In this document: positions 33,245 through 41,335 of the stretch, in pieces
Layout: every line of letters begins with the position of its first letter
Position numbering within the stretch: position 1 is the first letter of the stretch
Assembly (NCBI GenBank): GCA_020853775.1
Contig: JADYYH010000034.1
Location: 1 to 49,557 of the forward strand
Length of the DNA stretch: 49,557 nt
Direction of reading: 5' to 3'
Source of the DNA: Nitrospira sp.
GTDB taxonomy: Bacteria; Nitrospirota; Nitrospiria; Nitrospirales; Nitrospiraceae
Translations under genes and position numbers: made by a program
The notes under the pieces: model-generated
Seen by the model: only the letters and a program-made list of their open reading frames with translations
The model's database searches: none
What the model was told of the DNA's origin: nothing

Positions 33245-34771
33245 CTACGAGTAGTCTCGCAACTTGCCTGCCCATGCAGCCAGCGCATCGGCAGGAGACG
33301 CTGCGGTTTCGAACAGGCCGGCACAGGCCTGCACGGCTTCCGGGTCGAACAGATCGCCCATCTCCAGCGTACGGCTGCGCAACCCGCCCGCGAACTGCAC
33401 CCGCTCCCATTGCATCCCCGTGATCTGTTCAGGAAACCGCCTGACACACAGTCCGCGCAATCCTCCGCGGGTATCGGAGGGACCCGCCGCGAGCGCCTGT
33501 GCAATGTCACGCTCGGTCGTCATGCGCCACGTCTTTCCTTCGGCTTCGAGGCCGAGAAACAATCCGCGATCGGGGTTCAGATTATGGTATTCCAAATCCA
33601 GGCTGGCGAGCCAGGGATCCTCCCATGCGAGCTGTTCCTCGCGCATGAAGGTTTCTAACAACCAGTGTTTCGTGACCCAATCCAGCTTGCCGACCAGTTG
33701 TGCACGATCCCCCTCGAGCAGCCGCAGGGTGTCATGCCATTCCCGCAGGACCCAATCCGCGTCCGGATCGCTCCCGCTACAGGCCCGGTTGGCCGCATTC
33801 CAGTACTCCGCCTGAATGGCCAAGCCGGTCATCGTCCGGCCATCCTTCAACCGCACGGTCGCCTTGAGATCGAGATCGCGAGATAGTTGCTTGATAGCGG
33901 CCACCGGCTGCTCCAACGCTATCTGCGGAGCCACGCCCCGCTGCAGCATATCCAGCACCAACCTCGTCGTCCCGACCTTGAGCGCAGTGGCGTACTCGCA
34001 GAAGTTGGCGTCTCCCACAATTAAATGCAGCCGCCGATACTTCGCCCGGTCGGCATGGGGTTCGTCGCGCGTATTGAGAATGGGGCGATTGTGCATCGTG
34101 TCCACACCCAGCTCCGCTTCCATAAAATCGGCCCGTTGCGAAAGTTGGAAGGGGCCTGGCACAAAGCCGGATTCCTGGGCTTCCATGCCCACCTTCCCTG
34201 CGCCGGCGAACAATTGGCGGCTGACCAGGAACGGCAAGAGTCCCTGCACTAATTGTGGAAAGGGTAGTGAGCGCGAGACGAGGTAGTTGTCGTGGCAGCC
34301 GTAGCTGTGGCCATGAAAGTCGGTATTGTTTTTGTAGAGTTGTACATGCGCACCGCCCAGCCGCTGATTGCGGCGATCCGCCGCTCGCTGCACAATACGC
34401 TCCCCGGCCCGGTCATGCGCCAGGAGATCCTTGAGCGTTCGACATTCGGGAGTCGAGTATTCCGGGTGCGTGTGGTCGTTGTAAAACCGCGCGCCGTTCG
34501 GCAGGACCAAATCGCTCTTCATCTCATGGAACGAATAGGGACGATGGGCATCCACCTTGGCGAAGTCGTCTTCCTCCTTGTCCTGCTGCAGACCGGAGAC
34601 GCGGAAGCCGCGCGCATCCTCGTGCGGATCTTCGCCCCGGTAATCCCACCGCCGCTCGAAATCACCGGACAGATGGGCGCGCACCAACTCCATCGATTCC
34701 TCGACCGGATCGACCGCATCGAGATCCTCCCTGGTGATGCCGTATTCTGTTTCAATCCCGAAGAGATGCAT
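33245..34771 (-). CDS. dop: Depupylase/deamidase Dop (UBact deconjugase)
   Basis: Paralogue of PafA that cleaves the modifier-lysine isopeptide bond (and in actinobacteria also deamidates Pup). Seen: FGIETEYG at 4-11, then the Dop-specific insertion around 40-88 with RWDYRGEDPHEDARGFRVSG, matching the Dop loop of actinobacterial proteins; the catalytic aspartate D99 in RFYNDHTHPEYSTPEC; YKNNTDFHG, HDNYLVSRS and LSQRADFMEAELG. 508 residues. With UBact ending in Glu the deamidase role is likely redundant, leaving deconjugation. ARC lies 36 bp upstream; a repeat and ubact follow. Confidence 0.92.
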   Translation of the reverse strand: MHLFGIETEYGITREDLDAVDPVEESMELVRAHLSGDFERRWDYRGEDPHEDARGFRVSGLQQDKEEDDFAKVDAHRPYSFHEMKSDLVLPNGARFYNDHTHPEYSTPECRTLKDLLAHDRAGERIVQRAADRRNQRLGGAHVQLYKNNTDFHGHSYGCHDNYLVSRSLPFPQLVQGLLPFLVSRQLFAGAGKVGMEAQESGFVPGPFQLSQRADFMEAELGVDTMHNRPILNTRDEPHADRAKYRRLHLIVGDANFCEYATALKVGTTRLVLDMLQRGVAPQIALEQPVAAIKQLSRDLDLKATVRLKDGRTMTGLAIQAEYWNAANRACSGSDPDADWVLREWHDTLRLLEGDRAQLVGKLDWVTKHWLLETFMREEQLAWEDPWLASLDLEYHNLNPDRGLFLGLEAEGKTWRMTTERDIAQALAAGPSDTRGGLRGLCVRRFPEQITGMQWERVQFAGGLRSRTLEMGDLFDPEAVQACAGLFETAASPADALAAWAGKLRDYS

Positions 34772-34807
34772 AACGTGATGCGTGGGGTGCCCCTTCTCGT
34801 TCCAGCC

Positions 34808-36559
34808 TCAGATAATCTGGTTCACCAACTGCTCCTCCGTCGGCCTACCGCGACGGAACGACGACACGCCCACCACCTGCTCAGGATGATGGTCCAACAA
34901 CTTCAACCATTCTTCCGCCGCATCGTCGGGAGGTAACATCTCGCCTTCCCGATATTCCTCCTGCACGGCATCGAGCAGATCTTGCGCACGAACGCCGTCG
35001 CCGGCCGCGGCGCCGGTTTGCGCCACCGCCCGCTCGATTGCCTTTTCCTTTGCCCGCTGGACGATGGCAGACAGAATGGCCCCGCTGACAAGATCCCCGC
35101 GATACAGCACCTTGTTCTGCCCGTTTCGCAAGCGGATGGACAGGACACGATTCTGGTCGGTCCGCGAAAAGAGACTCTCGACCACCTGCTCGATGACCGC
35201 GCGGCGCGCCGCGTCGTGCGATTGACGATGTTGCTCGAGCAACGCGGGATCGAGCGGGAGTGTGGCGGTCAGATACACGGACAAAATTTCCACGGCGGCC
35301 TCTCGCGTCGGGCGCGCCACTTTGATCTTCCGATCGATCCGGCCCGGCCGCAGCACCGCGGGATCGATCAAATCCGGCCGGTTAGAAGCCAGAATAATCA
35401 CCACATCCTGCAACGACTCGATCCCGTCCATTTCCGCGCAGAACATCGGCACCAACGTATTGTTGATGTTGAACGACCGCATCGATCGTCTGGTGCCTAA
35501 CACCGACTCCGCTTCATCGATGAAAATAAACGGCAGTGCCCCTTCTTTGCGTCTCGTACGCGCTTTGGCAAAGAGGTCACGCACGATCCGCTCGGACTCG
35601 CCCAGCCACATATTCAGAATTTCCGGGCCCTTGATATGGAGGAACGCTCCGCTCGTCACCGGAGGATTTTTCCTGTGGCCCTCTGGAGAGGCCTGCTCCT
35701 GAGACGCTCGTACCAATTGCGATAAACTCGCCGCTGCCGCCTGGCCGATCATCGTCTTGCCGCATCCGGGAGGACCGTACAGCAGAAACCCCTTCGGCTG
35801 CGTAAATTGATATTTCGTGAAGGTGTCGGCATGGAGCAGGGGATATTCGATCGCCTTGCGGATGGCCTCGATGGCCTGATGCTGCCCACCGATCTGTTGC
35901 CAGGTGACATTCGGCACTTCATCCAACAGGTGGGTGCGTGCCTGACGATTCTCAAACTTTTCGATGGCAATCCGGTGGGTGGGTTCAATGCGGACTTCAT
36001 CACCGGCTTTGAGGTCCACGCCCAGCAAATCACTGGACCGTTGAAGAATCAACGCCTGCCGGCCCATATCCTGTTCAAACCGGATACGCCCATCCGGCAA
36101 CACCTCCGCAACCTTCAGCACCGGCCCATTGCGGTCATACTCCAGGGCCTTGATCACCGTATACGCCTCGTTGACCAGAATCTGAGCCCCGATCTTGAGC
36201 TCCTCTGCCGTCAGTCGTGGGTCGATATTGGCGTAATACTCTGCCCCGCCGACCACGATACGGGCTACGCCTTCCGCCGGCACCTCCACGAGCAGGCCCA
36301 CACGGTTGGCCGGTGCCGTGAGCTTCGCGACGACCTCATTGAGCTTTTTCAGTTCCGTATCGCGCCGGTCCTGGACGACCGACTGCGCCGTCACGACATG
36401 GCGCAATTTATAGAGCAGCTTCTGCCGAGGGTCGCCGTCGGGAAAGGCGGCCAGGCATTCATCTATCAATTCAATCGGATCGGCAGGCGTCGAAGCGTCG
36501 CGCGACGGCGACTGAGGTGCCCCAGGGCCAGGCTGATCCGTATTCCGATGGTCACTCAT
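34808..36559 (-). CDS. arc: Proteasome-associated AAA+ ATPase ARC/Mpa
   Basis: Hexameric unfoldase that threads tagged proteins into the proteasome. 583 residues: a helical N-terminal segment for modifier binding (about 28-85), tandem OB-fold region (about 86-205), then one AAA+ module with Walker A GPPGCGKT (262-269), Walker B FIFIDE (344-349) and the PGRID arginine region. The C-terminus is EEQLVNQII; the GQYL-type ending (hydrophobic-Tyr-X) that docks actinobacterial Mpa into the alpha rings is missing. GCCGGAGG precedes the ATG. First gene of the proteasome run. Confidence 0.92.
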   Translation of the reverse strand: MSDHRNTDQPGPGAPQSPSRDASTPADPIELIDECLAAFPDGDPRQKLLYKLRHVVTAQSVVQDRRDTELKKLNEVVAKLTAPANRVGLLVEVPAEGVARIVVGGAEYYANIDPRLTAEELKIGAQILVNEAYTVIKALEYDRNGPVLKVAEVLPDGRIRFEQDMGRQALILQRSSDLLGVDLKAGDEVRIEPTHRIAIEKFENRQARTHLLDEVPNVTWQQIGGQHQAIEAIRKAIEYPLLHADTFTKYQFTQPKGFLLYGPPGCGKTMIGQAAAASLSQLVRASQEQASPEGHRKNPPVTSGAFLHIKGPEILNMWLGESERIVRDLFAKARTRRKEGALPFIFIDEAESVLGTRRSMRSFNINNTLVPMFCAEMDGIESLQDVVIILASNRPDLIDPAVLRPGRIDRKIKVARPTREAAVEILSVYLTATLPLDPALLEQHRQSHDAARRAVIEQVVESLFSRTDQNRVLSIRLRNGQNKVLYRGDLVSGAILSAIVQRAKEKAIERAVAQTGAAAGDGVRAQDLLDAVQEEYREGEMLPPDDAAEEWLKLLDHHPEQVVGVSSFRRGRPTEEQLVNQII

Positions 36560-36716
36560 GGTTATTCCTCCGGCTAACTAAACTCCGGTCATCCTAACAC
36601 AGGGAGCCACACCACTGTCGCCTTAGGTCGCATCGATTATCCAATTGGCGCGCACGTCTGATGATATGAGAAACTTCCGTGAGCGAGGGCTTCACAGTGG
36701 AAACGAGCGCTCCCGC

Positions 36717-36838
36717 AGGAGACTCAAAAAGATCGTCCAGCAAGGCCGAAGCGAGCGAAGAGCCGAGGCGTACTCTCTGCAGTACGTTGAGGCTGTTCGC
36801 GATGCGAGAACGCCGCTGGCGGACTTTTTCAGTCTCCT
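36717..36838. repeat. Structured intergenic repeat, copy B (inverted relative to copy A)
   Basis: 122 bp bounded by the perfect inverted repeat AGGAGACT (36717-36724) / AGTCTCCT (36831-36838), with an internal hairpin CGTACT / AGTACG (36769-36774, 36781-36786). Read on the minus strand it aligns end to end with copy A. The paired ends differ from those of copy A at two positions, yet both remain self-complementary. It lies between arc and the HtrA-like gene; the rest of 36593-36843 holds no gene. Confidence 0.85.
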
Positions 36839-36843
36839 GCCCA

Positions 36844-37971
36844 TCAGTTGACGGCTTGAAGGGTCGCGACGGCCTGCGTCCGGCGATTGCCGCGAGTAAA
36901 CTCGATCGTAACCTGATCACCGACCTTATGTTGTTCCATAAGATCCATTAGGTCGTCGATGGTCTCAACCGGTTTGGCATCCACGGCGACAATAATATCG
37001 CCCAATTCAATACGGCCGCCGGCGGTTTCCCGCGCGCCGTGAAGCCCGATCCGTTCCGCCGCGCTTCCGCGCCCGACCTTTCCGATGATGACACCTTTGA
37101 TACCCCACCGCCGCGCCATGGCATCGGGCACCAACGAAATGCCCAACCCCGGCCTGATCAGCTTTCCATGCTTGATCAATTCCGGCACGATGCGATTGAC
37201 CGTATCGACCGGCACCGCGAAGCCGATCCCGGCAAACGCGCCGCTGGGGCTGACGATCTGCGTGTTCACCCCGATCAAGCGCCCGCCGCTGTCCAGCAAA
37301 GGCCCGCCCGAGTTGCCTGGATTGATGGCCGCATCGGTCTGAATCACTCCCTCGATGGTCCGGTTGCTCATCGATTTGATGGTGCGCCCCAACGCGCTCA
37401 CCACGCCGGTCGTCAAGGTATGATCGAGGCCGAAGGGATTTCCGATCGCCAACACCTTTTGGCCCACCCGTAAGGATTGAGAGTTGCCGATGATGACCGG
37501 CTGGAGTGTGGACTCCGAGGCCTGGATCTGCAGCACCGCAATGTCGTGATCGGGATCAGCCCCGACAACCTTTGCTTTATATTCGGTCCGATCCGCCAGC
37601 GTCACCGTGATCGAATCCGCCCCGTAAATCACATGATAGTTGGTCACAATATGGCCCTGCCGGCTCCAGACGAATCCCGTCCCGGAACCCTGGGGCACTT
37701 CGAACACATTAAACGACCAAGGATCACGCTGCCTCGCCGTATTGGCAATGAACACCACGGACCGCGTGGCCCGGTCGAAAACCGCAATCGTCGCCTGTTC
37801 TTCCGGACTGAGCTCCGTCGGGGCCGCGACTTGCGCCACGGGCACAGGAGAAGTTCCGTCGGCCGCCACCCCGCCGACGGGCGATACCAGTCCTGCTATC
37901 AGGCTCCACCGCAACCCTATGCCCAAACGCCGTACGACAGATTCTTTCCTGCTCACGCTCCCCCGTCGCAT
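36844..37971 (-). CDS. HtrA/DegP-like serine protease
   Basis: Envelope protease of the trypsin-like HtrA family. 375 residues: an N-terminal hydrophobic segment (about 15-37, basic before it) acting as signal peptide or anchor, then the protease domain with triad H113 (VTNYHVI), D143 (PDHDIAVL) and S221 (GNSGGPL), and one C-terminal PDZ domain (about 268-370) for substrate binding. The single PDZ fits the DegS/HhoA type rather than two-PDZ DegP. It starts immediately after the YjbQ-family gene stop (no gap), in the series HD protein, YjbQ, HtrA. Confidence 0.93.
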   Translation of the reverse strand: MRRGSVSRKESVVRRLGIGLRWSLIAGLVSPVGGVAADGTSPVPVAQVAAPTELSPEEQATIAVFDRATRSVVFIANTARQRDPWSFNVFEVPQGSGTGFVWSRQGHIVTNYHVIYGADSITVTLADRTEYKAKVVGADPDHDIAVLQIQASESTLQPVIIGNSQSLRVGQKVLAIGNPFGLDHTLTTGVVSALGRTIKSMSNRTIEGVIQTDAAINPGNSGGPLLDSGGRLIGVNTQIVSPSGAFAGIGFAVPVDTVNRIVPELIKHGKLIRPGLGISLVPDAMARRWGIKGVIIGKVGRGSAAERIGLHGARETAGGRIELGDIIVAVDAKPVETIDDLMDLMEQHKVGDQVTIEFTRGNRRTQAVATLQAVN

Positions 37972-38394
37972 CTATTCACCGATCACTTGCAGCACCAGCT
38001 CTCTGGCTCTGGGGCGCGTATCAAAATCCAACACGACGAGCTGCTGCCAGGTTCCCAATGTCATCGCTCCATCCGTGAAGGGAATCGTGAGCGACTGTCC
38101 CTGGAGTTGTCCGCGCAAATGGCTATGACCATTATCCTCGCCCGCATTGCGCACATTGTGCTGCCAGTGCGGATCGGCGGGAATGAGGCGCTCCCAGAGA
38201 GCTTTTGTATCGGCACGAATGCCGGGCTCATCTTCGACAATCAGCACAGAGGCGGTTGTATGCTTGATGAACACCGTCACGATGCCCGCTCGGAGCTGCG
38301 TTTGCTCAAGCGCCGCCTGTACCTGGCTTGTAATATTTTCCATCCGGCTGTCGCCCTGCATCGGCACTTGAATCGACACGGTCTTGACGGCCAT
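37972..38394 (-). CDS. YjbQ/UPF0047 family protein
   Basis: Small single-domain protein of 140 residues. The family signature is complete: ITSQVQAALEQ, GIVTVFIKHTTASVLIVEDEPG, HNVRNAGEDNGHSHLRGQLQGQSLTIPFTDGAMTLGTWQQLVVLDFDTRPRAREL, including the histidines that build the metal site. Some members have weak thiamine phosphate synthase activity, but the physiological role is not established. Cytoplasmic. It follows the HD-domain gene by 3 bp and abuts the HtrA gene, so the three form one operon. Confidence 0.93.
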   Translation of the reverse strand: MAVKTVSIQVPMQGDSRMENITSQVQAALEQTQLRAGIVTVFIKHTTASVLIVEDEPGIRADTKALWERLIPADPHWQHNVRNAGEDNGHSHLRGQLQGQSLTIPFTDGAMTLGTWQQLVVLDFDTRPRARELVLQVIGE

Positions 38395-38397
38395 CCG

Positions 38398-39270
38398 CTA
38401 CTCCTTACCAGCCTGACGCAAAAATGCCCGTTCTCTCTTTGATAAGGCCCGACCCCTCGCCTGTTCGAGCACGGCATCAAACGCGCCTTCTGCCGCGAGT
38501 TCTCGCAAGGCCTGCACGACAGGACGACTGACGATCCCTTCCTTTTGCAACCCATTGAGATAGAGAAACGCTTCCGCCAGGTCTTCGCGGCGCCGCACAT
38601 AATAATCACGACCACGGCGCTGATTGCTGAACGCTTCGAACTGTTCGCACGCGACGAGGATCTCCGCCAGCTGCCGGACCCAGGGCTGCGCGCCCGCCAA
38701 TTTTTCAGGATAGTAATAGTAGAGCATGATCCGGCCCATCCAGGGCGCCCAGGCCACTCCCAGATCACGCAACCCGGGTTTCACGATACGTAGTCGCGCG
38801 GCCAGACGGCGGGCATAGCCGAGGCGCATTTCCACCTGTTCGCAGGCCCAGGAATCCAGGGTGATGCCGGCCGACTCCATCGCAACTCGATACCGGGCGA
38901 CAAAGGCTTCGGTCTCTCTGCCGTAGCGAGTCTCCGGATGAACGGCTCTCCATTCGCGAGGCCTCGTGGGGATACCCTGGGCGCGGGCCCACGACCAGAT
39001 GCGGCCGAAGAGCGATCGATCGAGTCCGGCCCGGCCCAAGTCATGGAGGAGACAGGCGATCTGATATTGCTTCACGCGCGCCGGGTCGTGTCCCAATCGC
39101 CCGGCCACCGCCGCACACATCCTGGCTGTCCGCACAGCATGGGGGCAGTCATACCCTTTGATCATGCGCCCGGGACGACGCGGATCGGGATAATCGTAGA
39201 ACCGTAACAACGTAGAGGCGAATGCCCGCGGCACCAGCAAGGGAAGGGAGGTATCACGTGTACGTGCCAT
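38398..39270 (-). CDS. HD-domain protein
   Basis: The 290-residue product carries an HD phosphohydrolase-type metal site: H44 (YDCPHAVRTARM) and H76-D77 (ACLLHDLGRAGLD). The remainder, including LGVAWAPWMGRIMLYYYYPEKLAGAQPW and a C-terminal helical tail rich in Arg/Ala/Glu, is not a second recognised domain. Substrate unknown; HD proteins hydrolyse nucleotides or phosphodiesters. It is not an HD-GYP protein. The ATG at 39270 lacks a good ribosome site; the frame extends to 39789 but the upstream part overlaps the opposite-strand gene. First gene of the HD-YjbQ-HtrA set. Confidence 0.82.
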   Translation of the reverse strand: MARTRDTSLPLLVPRAFASTLLRFYDYPDPRRPGRMIKGYDCPHAVRTARMCAAVAGRLGHDPARVKQYQIACLLHDLGRAGLDRSLFGRIWSWARAQGIPTRPREWRAVHPETRYGRETEAFVARYRVAMESAGITLDSWACEQVEMRLGYARRLAARLRIVKPGLRDLGVAWAPWMGRIMLYYYYPEKLAGAQPWVRQLAEILVACEQFEAFSNQRRGRDYYVRRREDLAEAFLYLNGLQKEGIVSRPVVQALRELAAEGAFDAVLEQARGRALSKRERAFLRQAGKE

Positions 39271-39429
39271 GCAGGAGTGATGTACCGGGGGACGGTTGAC
39301 CGCCCGGCAGAATATCGTCCATGAAAAGAACGTGTCAAGCAGACCGCCGCCCAGGGAGAGGATTTCCTCGCACTGACCGCGAGGCTTTGTTATTCTCACG
39401 CGGGGGCCGATCGACCACGGGAGGGAATC

Positions 39430-40050
39430 ATGAGCAGAACTCGGTCCATGCAGATCCTGGCAGCCGGTGCGTGCCTCCTGCTGGCGGAAACAGCCGCGCC
39501 CGTGTTGGCGTCCGATCAACTGGTGGATGTGACCGGCAAGGTGACGCCTTTCGTCACCCTGCGCAGCCGGGACAATTTTTCGAGTGAATATCGCTACGAC
39601 GTGACCGTCCGCAACAGTTCGCCCGATCTCTTTGTGGCTGACAGTCTCATCCTGGTCCTGGATCACATCACCAATACCGCCGGACAGGATCGGGAGAACC
39701 TCACGGGCGAATCCCTTTTGACCAGGATGGAAATCATCGGGCAGGACGGGACCACGGAGGACGGAAAACCCTATTTCCGTATTCCGCAAGGATCAGGCCC
39801 TGATCTCACCCCGAACAGCGAAAGCCTGCCCGTCAGCGTCCGCATCCGAAATCGCGACTACGTCGCCGTGTTTACGCCATCTTTTCGCGTCATGGGGCAG
39901 CGGCGAGAACCGCCAAAACAGAAGTCCCAGGCAGCCGCCGCCGCGGCCGCCGCAGCACCGCACAAAGCGACCACGGATAAACTCATTCAGCTCTTGCTCA
40001 AAAAGGGCCTGATCACGGCGGAAGAGGCACGGACTCTCCTCCAACCATGA
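39430..40050 (+). CDS. Secreted protein with SHOCT-like tail, unknown function
   Basis: 206 residues with a signal peptide (cleavage likely after VLAS, about residue 28). The mature part looks like a beta-sandwich (VTVRNSSPDLFVADSLILVLDHITN, then VSVRIRNRDYVAVFTPSFRVMG). An Ala run of nine and a short C-terminal helix pair (DKLIQLLLKKGLITAEEARTLLQP) resemble SHOCT-type tails. GGGAGGG precedes the ATG. Its stop overlaps the HIT gene start as ATGA. I cannot assign a role. Confidence 0.75.
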   Translation: MSRTRSMQILAAGACLLLAETAAPVLASDQLVDVTGKVTPFVTLRSRDNFSSEYRYDVTVRNSSPDLFVADSLILVLDHITNTAGQDRENLTGESLLTRMEIIGQDGTTEDGKPYFRIPQGSGPDLTPNSESLPVSVRIRNRDYVAVFTPSFRVMGQRREPPKQKSQAAAAAAAAAPHKATTDKLIQLLLKKGLITAEEARTLLQP

Positions 40051-40514
40051 GCGACCATCCTTGCAAGGCTTGTGTCGGCACCTGGCCGAGCCAGGATCAT
40101 TTCATCGCTGATTGCGGTCTCACCAAAGCCTATCTGCACGACGACCAATTCTTTCCCGGCTGGACAGTGCTCGTGCTGAAGCGCCACGCGACCGAACTGT
40201 TCCATCTCTCGCGCGAGGAGCGTAGCACCCTCATCGAAGAAGTCGCCCAGGCGTCCGCCCTGCTCTCCGAGCAATGGCACGCGGTGAAGATCAATTACGA
40301 ACTGCTCGGCAATCAGCTGCCACACATCCATTGGCACCTGATTCCGCGCCTGTCGCAAGACCCGGCCCCGCTCGAGCCGGTGTGGCGCATCACGCATGAG
40401 CCAGTCCGGCTTAAACCCGATGCCCTCGTCACCCTGGTGAACCGTCTCCGGACGATCTGGCCAAGTCGTCAGCAACCAGCGCCATTCAAGCCGTCGTCCA
40501 CCTCAAGGCCATGA
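40047..40514 (+). CDS. HIT domain protein, second copy
   Basis: 155 residues, cytoplasmic histidine-triad nucleotide-binding protein distinct from the Hint at 2227. The triad is H93-I-H95-W-H97 in LPHIHWHLIPR; the start CKACVGTW has a CxxC, and the family strand FPGWTVLVLKRHATELFHLS precedes. The C-terminal 40 residues are Pro/Ser-rich. It is closer to the FHIT/GalT-like bacterial HIT group than to Hint. Overlaps the gene before (ATGA) and the membrane protein after it by 4 bp, so all three are coupled. Confidence 0.88.
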   Translation: MSDHPCKACVGTWPSQDHFIADCGLTKAYLHDDQFFPGWTVLVLKRHATELFHLSREERSTLIEEVAQASALLSEQWHAVKINYELLGNQLPHIHWHLIPRLSQDPAPLEPVWRITHEPVRLKPDALVTLVNRLRTIWPSRQQPAPFKPSSTSRP

Positions 40515-41173
40515 TGCAGCGCTCGCCACGGCCGAACGGGAACAGTCCCCGCACCTTCTTCCAGACATTGATCCGCACCTTGCCTCTGCACGTACTGGTC
40601 ACAACCAGCTTCGTGGGAGGGGCGGCGCTCTTGTACAGCCTCTCCGTCTCAAATCATGGCACCTGGACCATGCTGGGAAGCTGGTCGCTGACGGCCTTGT
40701 ACGTCATCATCGGGCTTGTCGGCGGGACTGTGGCCGGAGTGTTGGACACCGCCCGACAGATGGTGGAGCGGCTGGAGCTAGCCCTCCGTGACCTGGTGCA
40801 TACCTTACCTGCCCTAAACCGGAGCGCAGACACCACGGACCGGGACCTGTCCGCCGTTCGACAGGAATATGAAACCCTTGTCGACCATGCGGTCGCACAA
40901 GCCGGGCGTCGTCTCCGGCTTCCACAGTGGCTTGAACGATTGATTCGCGCCGCGTTGCAGGGCCTCGTGGTCGATCGCTTCATGGCGTCCTGTACCGCAC
41001 GCGGGGTCCACCTCGTCGCCCCTCAGGAATTTCGAAACTGGCTGCTCGCTGAAGGCGTGAGCCTGGGATTCATGCCGGTACTGGATCAATTGGCTTGGTG
41101 GCGCTATCTCCTCTTGGCCAGCTTACTGCTGCTCGCCGCCATTGCGCTGACGCTTGCCTTCCTGACGACGTGA
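40511..41173 (+). CDS. Inner-membrane protein of unknown function
   Basis: 220 residues. Two hydrophobic helices near the N-terminus (about 28-47 and 58-80), a long soluble helical middle (VERLELALRDLVHTLPALNR and later), then a C-terminal helix (about 200-218). No family recognised. The start overlaps the HIT gene end (ATGA), so it is translated with it. No charge pattern or motif points to transport. Confidence 0.72.
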   Translation: MMQRSPRPNGNSPRTFFQTLIRTLPLHVLVTTSFVGGAALLYSLSVSNHGTWTMLGSWSLTALYVIIGLVGGTVAGVLDTARQMVERLELALRDLVHTLPALNRSADTTDRDLSAVRQEYETLVDHAVAQAGRRLRLPQWLERLIRAALQGLVVDRFMASCTARGVHLVAPQEFRNWLLAEGVSLGFMPVLDQLAWWRYLLLASLLLLAAIALTLAFLTT

Positions 41174-41335
41174 ATCGTGATGCTGAGTTGTCCGGCTTGC
41201 GTCGCGGGTTGATTTCATCCGGCGACCCGCTTCCACCCAGTCATGGACAGGGTTCCCCGCGAGATCCCATGGAAATTTCTGGTCATCTATGTGTATATAG
41301 TCGGATACCTTTTACGTGGAGCCCTGCCAGCGCCT

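Noticed and set aside
39271-39789. Upstream extension of the HD-protein frame
   Set aside because: It overlaps the well-supported secreted-protein gene on the other strand and has no HD-family sequence.
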